Assembly: GCF_021155765.1 (NCBI RefSeq)
Contig: NC_060110.1
Coordinates: 2,914,001 to 2,978,000, forward strand
From: Diprion similis
Taxonomy: Eukaryota > Arthropoda > Insecta > Hymenoptera > Diprionidae
Direction: 5' to 3'
DNA length: 64,000 nt
Part shown: one piece after another, positions 1 to 13,400 of the stretch
How the letters are laid out: the number at the start of each line of letters is the position of its first letter
How positions within the stretch are numbered: the first letter of the stretch is position 1
Program-made: the position numbers and the translations under genes
Notes under the pieces: generated by a model
Database searches by the model: none
What the model was told of the DNA's origin: nothing
Seen by the model: the letters and a program-made list of their open reading frames with translations, nothing else

Positions 1-1700
1 TGCTCAAGGAACTTCTGGCAAAAAATTTTTAGCGTACCGTTCCTACCAATTCCTTGTGCATACACTTTCATTGCAGGAGATTGAATTTTTTTTTCAGGAC
101 ACAAACCACCATAATCTAGATATTATTGGAGGTAATTTTTCATCGCATCTTTTTTAGGCGTTTCAAAAATCAAAAACTTGATATTATCAACATTTCACTG
201 TAGTCCCACCTTAACGAATCCAGTTAAAAACAGGTGATACCATAGTTATACTGAACACAAGGCGGATAAAATTAATGCTAATTATTTTATTGGCGCATGT
301 TGCCATATATGCGGTTACCTGTTGATTAGTGATTCATTCCTCAGTTATTTGCTGGATGGATATGTACATTGTACACCCACCGATATAATGTACGATCATA
401 TTTGCTGACCGTAAAATAACTGCGAAACGTTCATGAAAACATCTCCGTATAATATTGAAATTAACCAAACGTATATTATTATATATGGGGCATTCTACGT
501 GTAATTGATTTGACCGAAACCCTGACCCTCTGAAACTTTGTAAAATATTTTTGTAAATTGATAAGAGTATAATACGTAATTTTTTTTTAAACACTTTTAT
601 TTGAAAACTAGATTGAACGGAACAAAGGTAAGAACAAAAAAAGTGTCGGTTTCGAACGAAATTTTCATTTTTAATCTGCAGAAAGTACAGGGGCTCCCCG
701 AAGGTTCATGAAAAATATTGAAAGAAAAGTTTATATTTCATTATACTAAGAACAAAAATAATCAATTTATTAGGACTGATGGTCTTGTTTCTATATTTTG
801 TTTTTTGTTATTTTTTTCTCTCAACTTACAATCCTTACTTTATGATAAATTGAATTACCGCCGCGGAAACTATATCTAAATTCTATATAGCACCTTACTA
901 TCAGATTCTTATAGATATCAGCGCTTAAACAGATCACTCGAACTTTTAAGAATTTCTCTGAGGAAATAACTCTTGAGTTATCAGAACGACAAGACATTAC
1001 AGTCTGAACAGCATTATGATTTATAATACCATAACATTATCATGAATAACGTCGCTATAATTTGGGTAAATTATTTTTTTTCTACTCAGTCGCATGCGAA
1101 TCGACATCTCATTTTTATGTAATTTTAGTTTGTGCCAAAATACGTAAGCAATGACCGAGTATCAACGCGCTACCGTTGATAAAGTGTTCGCATATTAATA
1201 GAGAATAGCAGATTGCTATAGAATTTTGAATCTTTGCAAAATCATTCGACAAACCAACTTCAACAAACTTATACAGACGCTGTAATTCAAAAGTATCTAA
1301 TCTTACTTATAGGTACTCAAACTTCTTCATCTTTGCTGTATTCTTATAAATTCATGAATAAAATGGTTTCCGAATAACGTATAGAATATACTGCGAAGAA
1401 TAAAATGCAAGATGTATCGGAGATGTTAACGTTGCTAACTTTAATCTAATCAGAAAATATATTTCCAATATCAAGATTGGAATATAATGGAGGCACTATT
1501 AATTTCCAACTTCTCGAATTCTCCAGGATTACGCAAACAGGGTAAAATAAAACTGATTGACAAAACTTTTAAAAATTGCTAAACCATACTATTATCAAAA
1601 GTGATAAAAATTCTTGCCGCATAAATTCTATACGATGAATTCTAGCGCTGCAAGGAGATGCAGGAAATAATACATATCAAATTATTTTTCTAAATAGTAT

Positions 1701-1720
1701 GGGGCGGGGGGGAGGGGGGG
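1701..1720 (+). repeat. G-rich run, potential G-quadruplex
   Basis: A 20-base tract consists of G-runs of 4, 7 and 7 separated by single C and A bases. It can supply four or more GGG tracts with short loops, the usual sequence requirement for an intramolecular G-quadruplex. It stands out strongly from the AT-rich surroundings. No function can be assigned. Confidence 0.6.
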
Positions 1721-1914
1721 CATATAAACTATGTTCATTATTTGTATGTATGTAACAGCTTGAGTGACAACTAAATCCATTTAACTTTAAATTAACCACT
1801 GTTAGCACCCGAGGATCAGAGGAATTTTAATTAATTTGAAAATTTAAGCTTTAAATGACCTTTCGTTTCCAAGCTTGAACTTAACGAGCGATTTAAATTA
1901 CTTTTCGCATTGAG

Positions 1915-1941
1915 ATTCTTCCTTCTCCTCCTCCTCCTCCT
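1915..1941 (+). repeat. TCC trinucleotide microsatellite / polypyrimidine tract
   Basis: A polypyrimidine stretch contains about five tandem CTC/TCC units. It is a simple-sequence repeat with no coding context. Confidence 0.7.
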
Positions 1942-4490
1942 GGATTATTATGCAAGTGTGCTTAAAGAACTAAAAATCTATAACCCAATGTATTCACTTT
2001 TTCAAACACTTATCACCTTAGATCAGAATCAAAATCAGATTATTTATATTATCTCGATGGATTTAGACAGATTTTAGATTGTAAATTATATTTATAAGAT
2101 GAAAGATGAAGTGATTTTATCCAAGATAATTCTGCGTTATCAAAATTATCTAAATTATATACAACACTGCTCATCGTAGACCAAAATATAACAGATCGGT
2201 TTTGATTCCGGGATGTTATGCAACGCACACCACACCCATTATCATAATTTATGCAATATATACTATTTTTCGCTCCGTAATAATATCTCTGGACTTGTCT
2301 CAAGTCCAGTTATTTCAGACGACGCGACGACCTGAAATTCTCTCGTAGGCATGTATGAGACCTCTCGGCCGCCACCTTACTTGTGAATCGTGTTAAGTTT
2401 CTAAAGACGGGTCGACTTTCGTCGCTCGAAGCTCGAGATAAAAATTTTAATCTACAGTTTTTAGTCTTTTCACTATTTTCTCACATTATCATTAGTAAAC
2501 GTCGACTTGTAAGCAAAACTTGAAACTACCGACGCGAATGAACACTTCGGATCAATCTATTCCACCTCTTTATGGTGCTGCAAAATTGCGAAATCTTTCA
2601 TTCGAATCTTCGAAAAACCTAAGAAAGGTTTAATGATTTATCTACACACGTGGACATTTAGTTCAGTCAGAATAAGTCTGAGTTAAAAATATTCGACTCG
2701 TGACTGTATTTTAGTTTTTTTTTGGGATTTTCGACCTGTAGAAACTCAAATCTGGAGTCATTTTTAAGCTGCATAGCCGGCGTTTCGAGAAATCGATAAA
2801 ATTTCACGTCTTTTACGATTTTCCAATTTTACATTTTTCATTTTCCAATCGTGAACTTTTGAAATATTCACATATATTCCACTTTAACGTTATTCTCATT
2901 TATACGTTAATGTTGCCATATCCCTTGAAAAATTTATTTAACTGAATTTTCACTCTGTACAGAGTAGAGCTACGCTTTTTACGTCGAATCTTATTTTGCT
3001 CCAGTCTGTTTTTAGGATGAGAAAGTTCTGGAATAGTTCACACTTCTTTCGCGTGCATGAATCGGCGGCCATTGCGAGTTGATTTTTTTGTCCTGATTCA
3101 AAATTTATCTACTTACTTATTCATCTACATGTTTTTCAAGTAGTGCCGATCGAAGGATATAAGACCAGATGATCCATGCTTATGCTAATTATCAATTATC
3201 TGAAGGCCCATTTGCAAGGTTATTCACAATACTGGCTCAGGGACTTATCGAAGAAATGAATACGTTTTATTTTACTTATTATCATAAGTATTCTTTTAAG
3301 ATTAGTCAATAATCGAAAACTAGAATGTATGGAACTATTAAATCGTTCAAATCGTTAGAAATCTTCTAAAATCATTGAAATCGTTGGTTAATTAGCCCCT
3401 TTAAACCAATACATAAGCATCAATTTTGAGAGATTAAGTCAAAGTTTTTTTCCACATAGATAAATATTCTGAATGAATAGAAAAATGTAGAAACTAACAA
3501 AATTTATGCAATGCCTATGGAATATTACGAAATTTCTTTATTTAAATATGGCTTCTGAATCATGTGTTATTGTTGAAACATACTTTTTTCTTAAAGTTTG
3601 TCAAACTTTTGCGAAACTTGGGGAAATATTATTAAGTCATAAACCGTATGGAATATTTAAAAACATGTAAAATTTTATGAAATCATGTAAAATCTGCAAA
3701 AAATTTTTGAAAACTGTGGCATGTTACTGTACTGGTTGTTCCTTTTTGAGTTATTAGTCAGCTAATGCCAGTATTCGAATGAAGTTTAAGGTCTAACGGA
3801 CTCACTGGAAAAAAGTTACAATAGAATTATGGCTTTTGGCAATTAAATTGAATTCATGTCATGCGATTCATTTTTGCATATTGAAAACAAATCAATTACT
3901 TGAGGCAAAACACATTGTCTTTTGGTATAACAGGAATACATTTTTACTATCGAGACAACAGACTTACCAACGACTTTAAAAACCAGAACCAGAACTAAAA
4001 CAATTACACTAATCAGTGAAATAAGCTTATAATTAGACTACCATAGAACTTAGATTATTAACGACTCGTATTACCTTTAGACTTTGAACACTGCAATTGT
4101 TGAAGTATAAACTCCTGTACCACTGTATTCCTCACGCTCTTATCTAAAAACCGACTGTTGTGAGCACAGATCTTTTTGAATTAGTTTGAAAAATAAGCTA
4201 GAAAGCTCCACGCTACGTTTGAGACACATTGGTGCATGTTTAAAACTTATTTCCTGATAGCAGTATATTTATACATTTTTTACTGTAAATTGTGAATTGA
4301 TACACAGTATATCGTAAAGCACATCACATCCATGTTTTCAATAAATAGCATTAAATATTTCTTTATTAACTTTGACCCCATCTAATTAAGTTTATCAAAT
4401 AATTAGTATAAAATCAGGGAATTTGAGGAAAACTACTAAATTTATTTCAGGTGCGCCAACTAGCCCTGTACTCTGTAGTTGCAATTTACA

Positions 4491-7400
4491 ATGAGATTGT
4501 TGAATGTTACAGAAAAAATGGCGGAAGATGGTGCAGCGGGTTCGAATCAAGGGATCAGCGGTAGCAGTGGGGAAGCAAGTCGACTACAGTTGTTGCAAGA
4601 AATGCGTCAACAGAATTTTGACAGTATTCGATTCGCATCTTACCGAACTGCTTGTAAATTGAGATTCATTCAAAAAAAAGTCCATCGTAAGTACATCTTG
4701 CTATGAAAAAATTATCAAAATCAACAGCTTGAAGTGATCACAGTTTCTCATAATTGGCATACAAATTAGATCATTTTAAAGCCTAACATTTAACAATGCA
4801 GCAATTTATTTTTATGATTCAAATCAGCATTTCATCACATTAATCAAGTCTTAATCTAAATAACTGTACAAATCTCAGATTGAATGTAATTTTTATTGGC
4901 AAACAAATTTTCAAATGGTAACTTCCGTTTCACTTTGCGCTTACAAAATTAAACGAACACATTAGAATCGATTTGAATTTGTTAAATCATCGTTACGGTT
5001 GGTACAACGTCTTTAATATTCTCTGCTTTTGAATCCACTTCTAGTTCACAACGTCGACATATGGAACGTGATCGAAGCATTCAGAGAGAATGGCTTGAAC
5101 ACATTAGAGCCGACGAGTACTCTGGGAGTATCGCGGTTGGAAACCTTGCTTTCATCTCTCTTTCACGCACTCAATAAGAGAGTACCTGTAGCTCAGCAAG
5201 CAAAAGTAGACGCTACCACAGCTCTTCTTATGAACTGGCTTTTGGCAGCATATACCAGTGGGTACGTAATCTAAAAATAATATTTACTCGACATTTCTAG
5301 TAACATCTTTGATAAAAATCATTTAAAATCTTTATTTGTTTTTAGGGAAAACAATAAAATATCTGTTTTCTCAGTAAAAGTTGCTTTGGCTACGCTATGT
5401 GCTGGTAAAAATATGGACAAATTTCGATGTAAGTTTTCTAGTTATTTTATCATGACAAATCTTGTTCATCGTTAAGCTTAGTGATCCAATATGACGATTT
5501 ATTTGATTTTCTTTTGCAATTGCTTTTAGATATTTACTCTCAGATATCAGATAGTAATGGGCACATGATCCATTGGAGATTTGCTGATTATTTGAAAGAG
5601 GTTCTTGCTTTAACTGCTGCTGTTTACGAAACGCCTTCTTTCGGGTATTCCGAAGGATTAGCGAATTCAATATTTCCACCAGTAAGTAAGAAAATTGTGT
5701 ATTTTCAAACTAATGTTTCAAATTGTTGATGTTTAATTACTGTTTTCAATTTATTTTGTAAATTTTAAACTTTTAGAATTCTAAAGTCACTGTTAATGAC
5801 TTTTTGGATACGCTCATGTCAGATCCTGGGCCACATTGTTTAATTTGGCTACCATTGTATCATAGAATGGCTGCTGTTGAAGGTGGTAAGTAGTTTATTG
5901 AATATGGAAAATCGAATCTTTAAAATGAAGATATTTGGATCAATTGACGGAGAACCCTAAAATACATAATCGCTTTTCAGTTGTTCATCCAATCCCATGC
6001 GATGCTTGTCACAAAGAAAATTTCACTGGATTTCGCTACCGCTGCCAAAAGTGTCATTCGTACCAACTTTGTCAAGATTGTTTCTGGCGAGGAAGAGTTT
6101 CAGGACCACATAATAATGACCATGAAACCAGAGAGTACAGTAGTTTTGTAAGTACATTGCACATTTGTTTCACATACTGTAGCACTTGCATAATTAGCAC
6201 AAGGCAATGCTCTCTAAACTCACGATTCCTGACAAGCACCGCTAAACTTATGATGCGTCTATCTTATTTAGATTCTACAAACGAGTGTCGATAAAACTAG
6301 AGTATTAAAGTAAAATCGTTTTCTAGAAATCTCCGAGTAAACAAATTGGACATTCTCTTCGCAAGAGCTTCAGATGTGTACCAGAGAAAGGAAAGAATAA
6401 TTTACCGAGGTTTCCAGAACAGCCGGAGAAAACTCTAGACCTTTCACATATTGTGTAAGTTTTTTTTACTGCTGATAAGATCGGTTAATATTTACTTGCT
6501 CAGCAAACTAAGATTGGCTTTATTCTTTATCAAGAAGAAAGAGAGTACCACAGGTGTAACTAGAAATTTGAATCATGTTTGAAGATAATTTATAAAATGA
6601 TACTAATCTTTATTTAATTTTGTTTTGAATTACCAGTCCACCATCTCCCTTACCCTCCCATAATGGATTCCCAGAGTCTGGGTTTATGGCTCCATTTGAT
6701 TCTGGCTCCATGGATAGCAGATCGACGTTAAGAAGGTGAGTCAAATTTTTTCACCAATGACAACTTTGAACATATTACAGGAGCCAAAAACCTCCAAATG
6801 TTGGAACAGTGAAGCAAGTGATATTATCTCGTTTCTATAGTGCAAAAATGATCCCAAAACTTGAATGTCCAGAAATATTGTATTTTTAGTTATCGTCAAC
6901 AAGACCTATTATTTAGCATAAAAAATGTCTCATTGAACAATTATCACGCCACCAAGTAAAAAATATTCGCGAATCAACGTTAATCTGACATGTAATACGT
7001 TTGGTTGCAGTATGGATAGTTCGAGACTGGAGGATGAGCACAAACTCATAGCTAGATATGCCATGAGATTAGCCCAAGAAGCACGCGCCGTCGTAGTGGT
7101 GAGTTTCATAGTTTAATAAATGCTTATTGATTAGATTGCTCGGCTTTTGGACTTGACAATTAGTTGATAAGATCGCAGACTATTATTATTTGGATAGATA
7201 GAACAAAGTCCCGAAAAGTTTTTACTACCACTGTGCGATTGAATAAAAAGCATTTCCTAATATTGTACATTCTCCATATTACGTTACATCGACAATTTAA
7301 TGCAATTAAGACAACTAGATATTTAGCTAGCCTGACGCGCTGTTGAGTATGGCTTAACGCAACTTTACACTTGTTTCAACAGCCTCGTTCTGCATCCAAA

Positions 7401-10400
7401 ATGTCTCAGGCTGACCAAGCGGTAAGTTTAAATTCTAATTCTGACATATATTCAATTATAATACGTGCTTGCATGCTATGCTTGAACTTTAATCGAGACT
7501 TATCTCCTACTATCAACCTTGGGCATTCGTGAGTCTCTAATTACAAATTCAAAGTGTAACCATATAGCTGTATTATATAACATGAAAGAAGCTTGAGCTT
7601 GACATTTTATTTTGAAACAAACGTACAAGTCACTTTGCATAGCATTATGTAAAAAAGTTCGTATGGTATTCGCTTGAAGATTGTTGAAGACACCAAGTTA
7701 AACTCATAAGCATTCATACGAGGAGATAACTTGTATATACCCCCCTAGTGATGAGTTCAAAGTAAGACAATTCTAAAATATTTTTGCTAAATTTATAAGT
7801 CCTTTGTTGCTAAATGCAGTCTCTCTACCTTAGCTGTAAAAAGAGCTGTCGTCTCATCCACCTGCATTTTTATGTGATTATATTCGACAATAACAGTCAT
7901 CTATTGTGACACTTGTTTGACTTGGTGAAATTTAATTACATCTATTATAGTTAAATTTTTTTTGTATTTTTATAATGAAAATAAATAAGTAAATTTATTT
8001 TGTAAATTACTAAACTCGTGTTGTCTATTAATGAGGAATATTTATTACTGTGTTAAAGTAATATAAATATAACTCAATAACTGTATAATGTGCATTGTTA
8101 AAGGGAAGGGCACCGTCAGATGCAAATCTAACATCATCGGACATATCAAGAGCCCAGCGGGAACTAATATCACATTTAGAAGCAAAAAACAAGGAGATTA
8201 TGCGCGAGATTGCAAGGTTAAGGTATACCTGTGTCATTTATTTTCCTTTATATCAAGCCTTAACCTCGTGGTCATCCTGTCGAACCATCCTAGAGTCACG
8301 CATGTTCAAATTGTTCTGTTGATGCTTAATATTTTTTCGTTGCGCCAAGTAAATGTTAGACTTTAAATAAATAACTGATACAATCTAATTTACAAAAAAA
8401 AAAAAAAAAAAAAAAACCGTAATAATAATAAATGTTTCACAATTTAGTTGTCATAGTACTTATAAAATTCACACTACCGAGTCTTTACAAATACGAATGG
8501 CAAAATTTAGCACCAAGCTGTAGTCAATTTGTAAGAATTGAACTATTTGTACACATACTAGCACAAGGTTATTACCAAATCGACTTCATGGTACAATTAG
8601 TTGCAATGATGCCTGTAATTTGTATCAAAGTTTATCATTTTTCGTCTTTCCATTTGATAAGCATTTCATATTTAAATATTTTTATCCATTGTTACTGTTG
8701 CAAATCACCAAATCTTTGAAATCATGCCATGTTTACACAAAATCAACTTGTGATTGTTGAGATGAGATTGTCTGCTGCTGAAAAAAAAGTTATCTAATGT
8801 AGATCATGAGGATTTGTTAGCATTGAATTAGAAAGATTTACTGCGTCTTGTAATAAAATATTCATATTTAGGAGACAACAAGAAATTAACGCTGCCGGAT
8901 TGGAAAATCCAGCATTGATGTCTGAGTTGAGATCACTAAGGCAAAGAAAGGACGAACTGGAAACCCATCTTGTTACGTTACAAGATTCTCGAAGGCAGCT
9001 TATGGTGCAGCTTGAAGGGTTAATGAAATTGCTGAAGGTAACTTACGATCAGTATATTTGATCATAAAATTATCCTCAGTAGTGAAAATCAGTTGAAATT
9101 CAGATGGATACGAATGAAGTAAAATTTCTGATTAAAACTTCTAAAACGTTCGTCTTCGTGAGCTGTTGGATAAGCAGTTTCATTTGAGAAAGAAAGGTGT
9201 TCAAGGCCTGAGTAAAATAATTTTTACATTGATATCGCTAGAAAATTTGGTAATACAGTTAATGTTACCGTAGCTACAATTATTTCTTATACTAATTACC
9301 ATCGTTGCACAACTCTTTTCATGAAAAATGTATTAAAGTGAATTATGTACATTTTGATTGACGAAGAACCATCAGGCATCGCCAAGATCGACACCGAATA
9401 GTTCACCAAGAAGTACAAAATCCCCGCCCTTGCCTCCGGGAGGAGTTCCTAGCAGTAGATCAGCTCCACCGACACCCGGAGGTCCGCTGACATCAGTTCC
9501 ACAACAGCAACAACAAAATCAACAACCAATGTCTCAAAGTTATCAGAGCTCAGCGCCACCTACCTCGTCGGCAAATATAACAAACAATGCGATGCTTGGA
9601 TCAATGCAGAATCCAATTCCTGACAGCCTCTCCTGCGTCGGTGGCGACGTAAGGTAGGATGGCATGTGTAGATATGTTGGAGCCTGCTGTACTTGCAACA
9701 GATATTAATTTAGTGTTGATTATCGCTGAATGCACGCACCGTTTTTGACTAATAGAAATGTAATTGTTATATTAGTTTCAGTTAAAGAACAAGCCCAAAT
9801 AATACTTTGTATACAGATTAGATGATCTCTGAGTCAGCATATGCAGCATAATTATGTCATCTGTGACTTTTATGGGGATTAGATAACAATTTAATCAATT
9901 TTTTACCCGAATTCCACTCGGTATACAATAACGAAACTTATGCTATGAAAAACGAATGTTCCGATGACCGAGCAGTTTATAAATGCTAGATGTTCACACA
10001 CTAACCAACTAGTAATACTGATACCTTGGAACTAGCTGTACAGTGTCAATACTTGTGTTTTCAAATCAACGACCCTAAAGAAATATGCGTTGGACGAAAC
10101 TCTTTTCTCAACAATACAATATCGAAAATAACGACCTGATTGCAGTGAAATTGAACGATTTTTCATTACTGGCAAACTTTGTGTGCATTCAAAAGAATGT
10201 AATTAGTTTTTTTTTTATTAAAATCGAGATCATCTATATCGGTAACAAAAAAAATTACCTATCATGGATGACCTATTCATGTTGATTTACACATTTTCAT
10301 TGGTTGCTCTTTAATTACTAAAATTGTTGTTGACCTTAACTTTAATAGATTTGCATCAACATACGAAACTATGTTAATTTCAGTGCTGTATTGATTTTAA

Positions 10401-13400
10401 TTGTTGCAAATTTGAAGGGAATACTATTAAGTAAATCCCATGCTTGTATAGAAAAAATACAATCCTCGATGAGCCTTAAATATACAGTGAAACTCCGTTA
10501 ACTTCAAACGATCAAACCTGCTTCACGATGCTATCAGAGTGCTTCAAATTCCCACCCTCCACATGAAGAGGTCGTGTGTTGCTGTCGCCACTCTATTACC
10601 TATCGAAATACAACTTCTGAGAAATGTTTCTTGTACTTGAATAACTATTTGAGAGACAAAGTTAATTGAAAATTTAGAACAATCGAAAGAAATTTCATTT
10701 GCATGCATAAAATTAAATTATTCTCGCATGTAGATAATATTTTTCGTTACTCTTGAAATGTCCAAACATCACTTAATATTCTCTAATATGGATAAATTGG
10801 AACAGATCAAAGCCCCTGCTACTGCCACAAGACGTAATTGGATGAAAATTTTTTTGTAGAATTATACCACTTTTCTGAAAAATTATCAAATCGAATCAAG
10901 CTGCCAGATCTAACTTTCACCTCCTTTTATGTCAAGATTGTTTCATCTTAAAATCTGTGGAAGTATTTTATTGACTGTCAAAGGCGCGAAATAAAGTCTT
11001 TCTAAACTCTGCCCTACTTGACATCAATCATCATCTGCATTTCTATTGTCCTTCGTTTTTGCGATTTGTTTTTCTACTTTAGTCGAGTTTTACCATACGA
11101 AATTTCAAAATTTGGGCAAAAAAATCGTCTACCAATTTACCCCAAGTTTTCTCACCTTCCGGTAGAAATTAACATTTCCTGTAAATCTTTGTTGTAAATG
11201 TTTATCATCAAGTAGAGTAACGGGCCCTGGCAGCTGGCTTTTTCTTTTAACACTTATTATCTGTCCCGGTAAGCACCTTAATTGATGCTCGAATTAGCAA
11301 TCGAGAAAACTACTTCGAGGATAAATTTTAACTGGGCACAAAAAAATTTTCCTCGAATCAATAGTAATTCCGGTAATATTGCAATTTTTCATTGTAGGGA
11401 ATCAGTTAGTTCTTGCAACTGTTGTTATTTTTTGTTCAGCATGAGAATGATGAGTGTATTTTTATAAATGCATCTATTATTGTTGGTTGCATACAGTTAT
11501 ATGCACTGTATACATGCATGGGAGATCTATCGAATTAGACGTTTTAATGCTTATTGTTTAAGTTAATTTACATTTAAATATTCTTTGTTATTAAAAATTT
11601 TTTAAAATGCCGTCTCATTAGTTTTATTTTGATTTTTTCATTCAATAGGCATTTCGTATTACGAATTCTGCAATGCTCTGTTGTTAAAAAAATGAAGATA
11701 AAACGCCTGCTTATTTCAAATCACATTGTAAAAAATGAAAAATAAAAAACTGTCCCGTAAATAAGGTGCCGCTAAAAAGTTGTTTTATTTTATTTCTGTA
11801 TATTTAGTAAATTTGTTATTATTAGTTATACAAATCACGATGGTATGTAATTAAATTTTTTAGGCAATACGGACATCGATATCAGAATAAAACATTGCAT
11901 GGATATGTTACATTTTTCCATAACATTTTGAATTTTTTTGAAAACATACAATCCATAGAAAATAGACATTTTCAATGTCAGGTCAGCGTTTGGGACAAAC
12001 AGTTTACCTGGAAGTGGTTCGAGTAGCGCTAACAACAGCTTGGGACGTTCGTTGCGAAATGATTTGCTAGTTGCTGCAGACAGCGTTACCAATGCGATGT
12101 CAACACTGGTCAGGGAATTGAATTCAGGTATGCTATTAAAATGTCAGACAAGATGCTGATGCTACAGATGGACATTAACTCTTAGATAGGGATAACTAAC
12201 AGCAAATTTACCGCTACACTATTTACATAGTCGTGATATCATTATTTTGGTTTTAATCTCGCTACTCATTATCCTTCAAGAATGTGAATTGGAATCAATT
12301 AACTTTCCAAACTTAGTAATAAAGAAGCCATATGTATATTCTGTCTATTTGTGGCAACAGCTTCACACGTTAATTAATGTATCAAATCTATTGCGCTTCC
12401 GTTTGAAACTTTTTCCGTGTATATATTCTTATGTCATGCAATGATATCTGGATGCTAGGAAATGTTATTGTAATTAGCTTAATACTTATAAATATAGCTA
12501 AAACCTTGATGTTTTACCACTATTTTCTTAAAACGATTGGAAAATCTGAGAAAACAAGTTTCCTAATGCCTCTACGAATACGTTTGGCTTTGAATGTGAC
12601 ATTCGCAAGTGTCTATCCGTCAATTCGTGTAAAGATGCAAAAAACATCACCCAGACTTTCGAGAAAATAGCAGTAAGATATCTAGTGTATCATCAGCTTT
12701 CAGCAATGAGAGCTTGTACATTTTCAAACATGCCTGACATGGAAGTGAAACAGCAACTTGGTAAATTGCGAATTAGGTTTTATGTATTACATTTTTTCTG
12801 CTCCATCTTGTCTCAATTGAAAATTGTTCTTTTCCATTTCCACTAATGCTACAACTGCATCTTCTTGTATCTTGACGTTACAAAGATACAATAAATTGCT
12901 AACACTTGCCAGTACTTATCTAAATTATTCAAATTATTCCAATTATGTCACGTGTAAACTCTGCTTCGTTTATTATTGTTGTTTGAATCTTCATGATGGA
13001 AAAGCATGCAGATTTCTCCAGAGAACATCACATAATTAACGTCTCATGCATGTTACGTGAAATTTGTCATTCAAAACATTTTATATTTTAGTGAGCACGC
13101 TATGAAATTATATAAATTTCATACTGAGGTAAAACTTTATCAGACAACACATCATTTAAAAAAAAAAATAAGAATTATTTCCACACAGTCCAGCGTCTTA
13201 ACGTACGCTTGTAGTATTTGTACGTTTATAGTACTAGAAGTTGATATTGAGACAAACGATCAGTGCAGACAAAATTGGATACACCGAGTTTGAAAAGTAA
13301 TCATTTAATACTCTATTTTATTTTCTTTGGTTGTTTCATTAATAGAAAAATCCTTTGTGATATCTGTACGTCTTGTTTTATATTAACTTCACCTCCGTAA

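Larger units (their letters stand above)
1..4450. other. geneless upstream region of dystrobrevin
   Basis: No open frame here shows a recognisable protein, and I see no RNA gene. The stretch is AT-rich with a few simple-sequence blocks: a G-rich run at 1701-1720 and a TCC run at about 1921-1941. A more CpG-rich patch lies around 2310-2560 and could be a promoter or untranslated first exon of the dystrobrevin gene downstream. That is a guess from composition only; transcript data would be needed. The segment ends in a convincing splice acceptor (TTTATTTCAG) at 4450, so at least one non-coding 5' exon of dystrobrevin should lie somewhere upstream. Confidence 0.6.

Noticed and set aside
4537..4547. 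GGTTCGAATC, a perfect tRNA B-box look-alike
   Set aside because: It lies in the first dystrobrevin coding exon (codons for G-S-N-Q), with no A-box and no cloverleaf around it.
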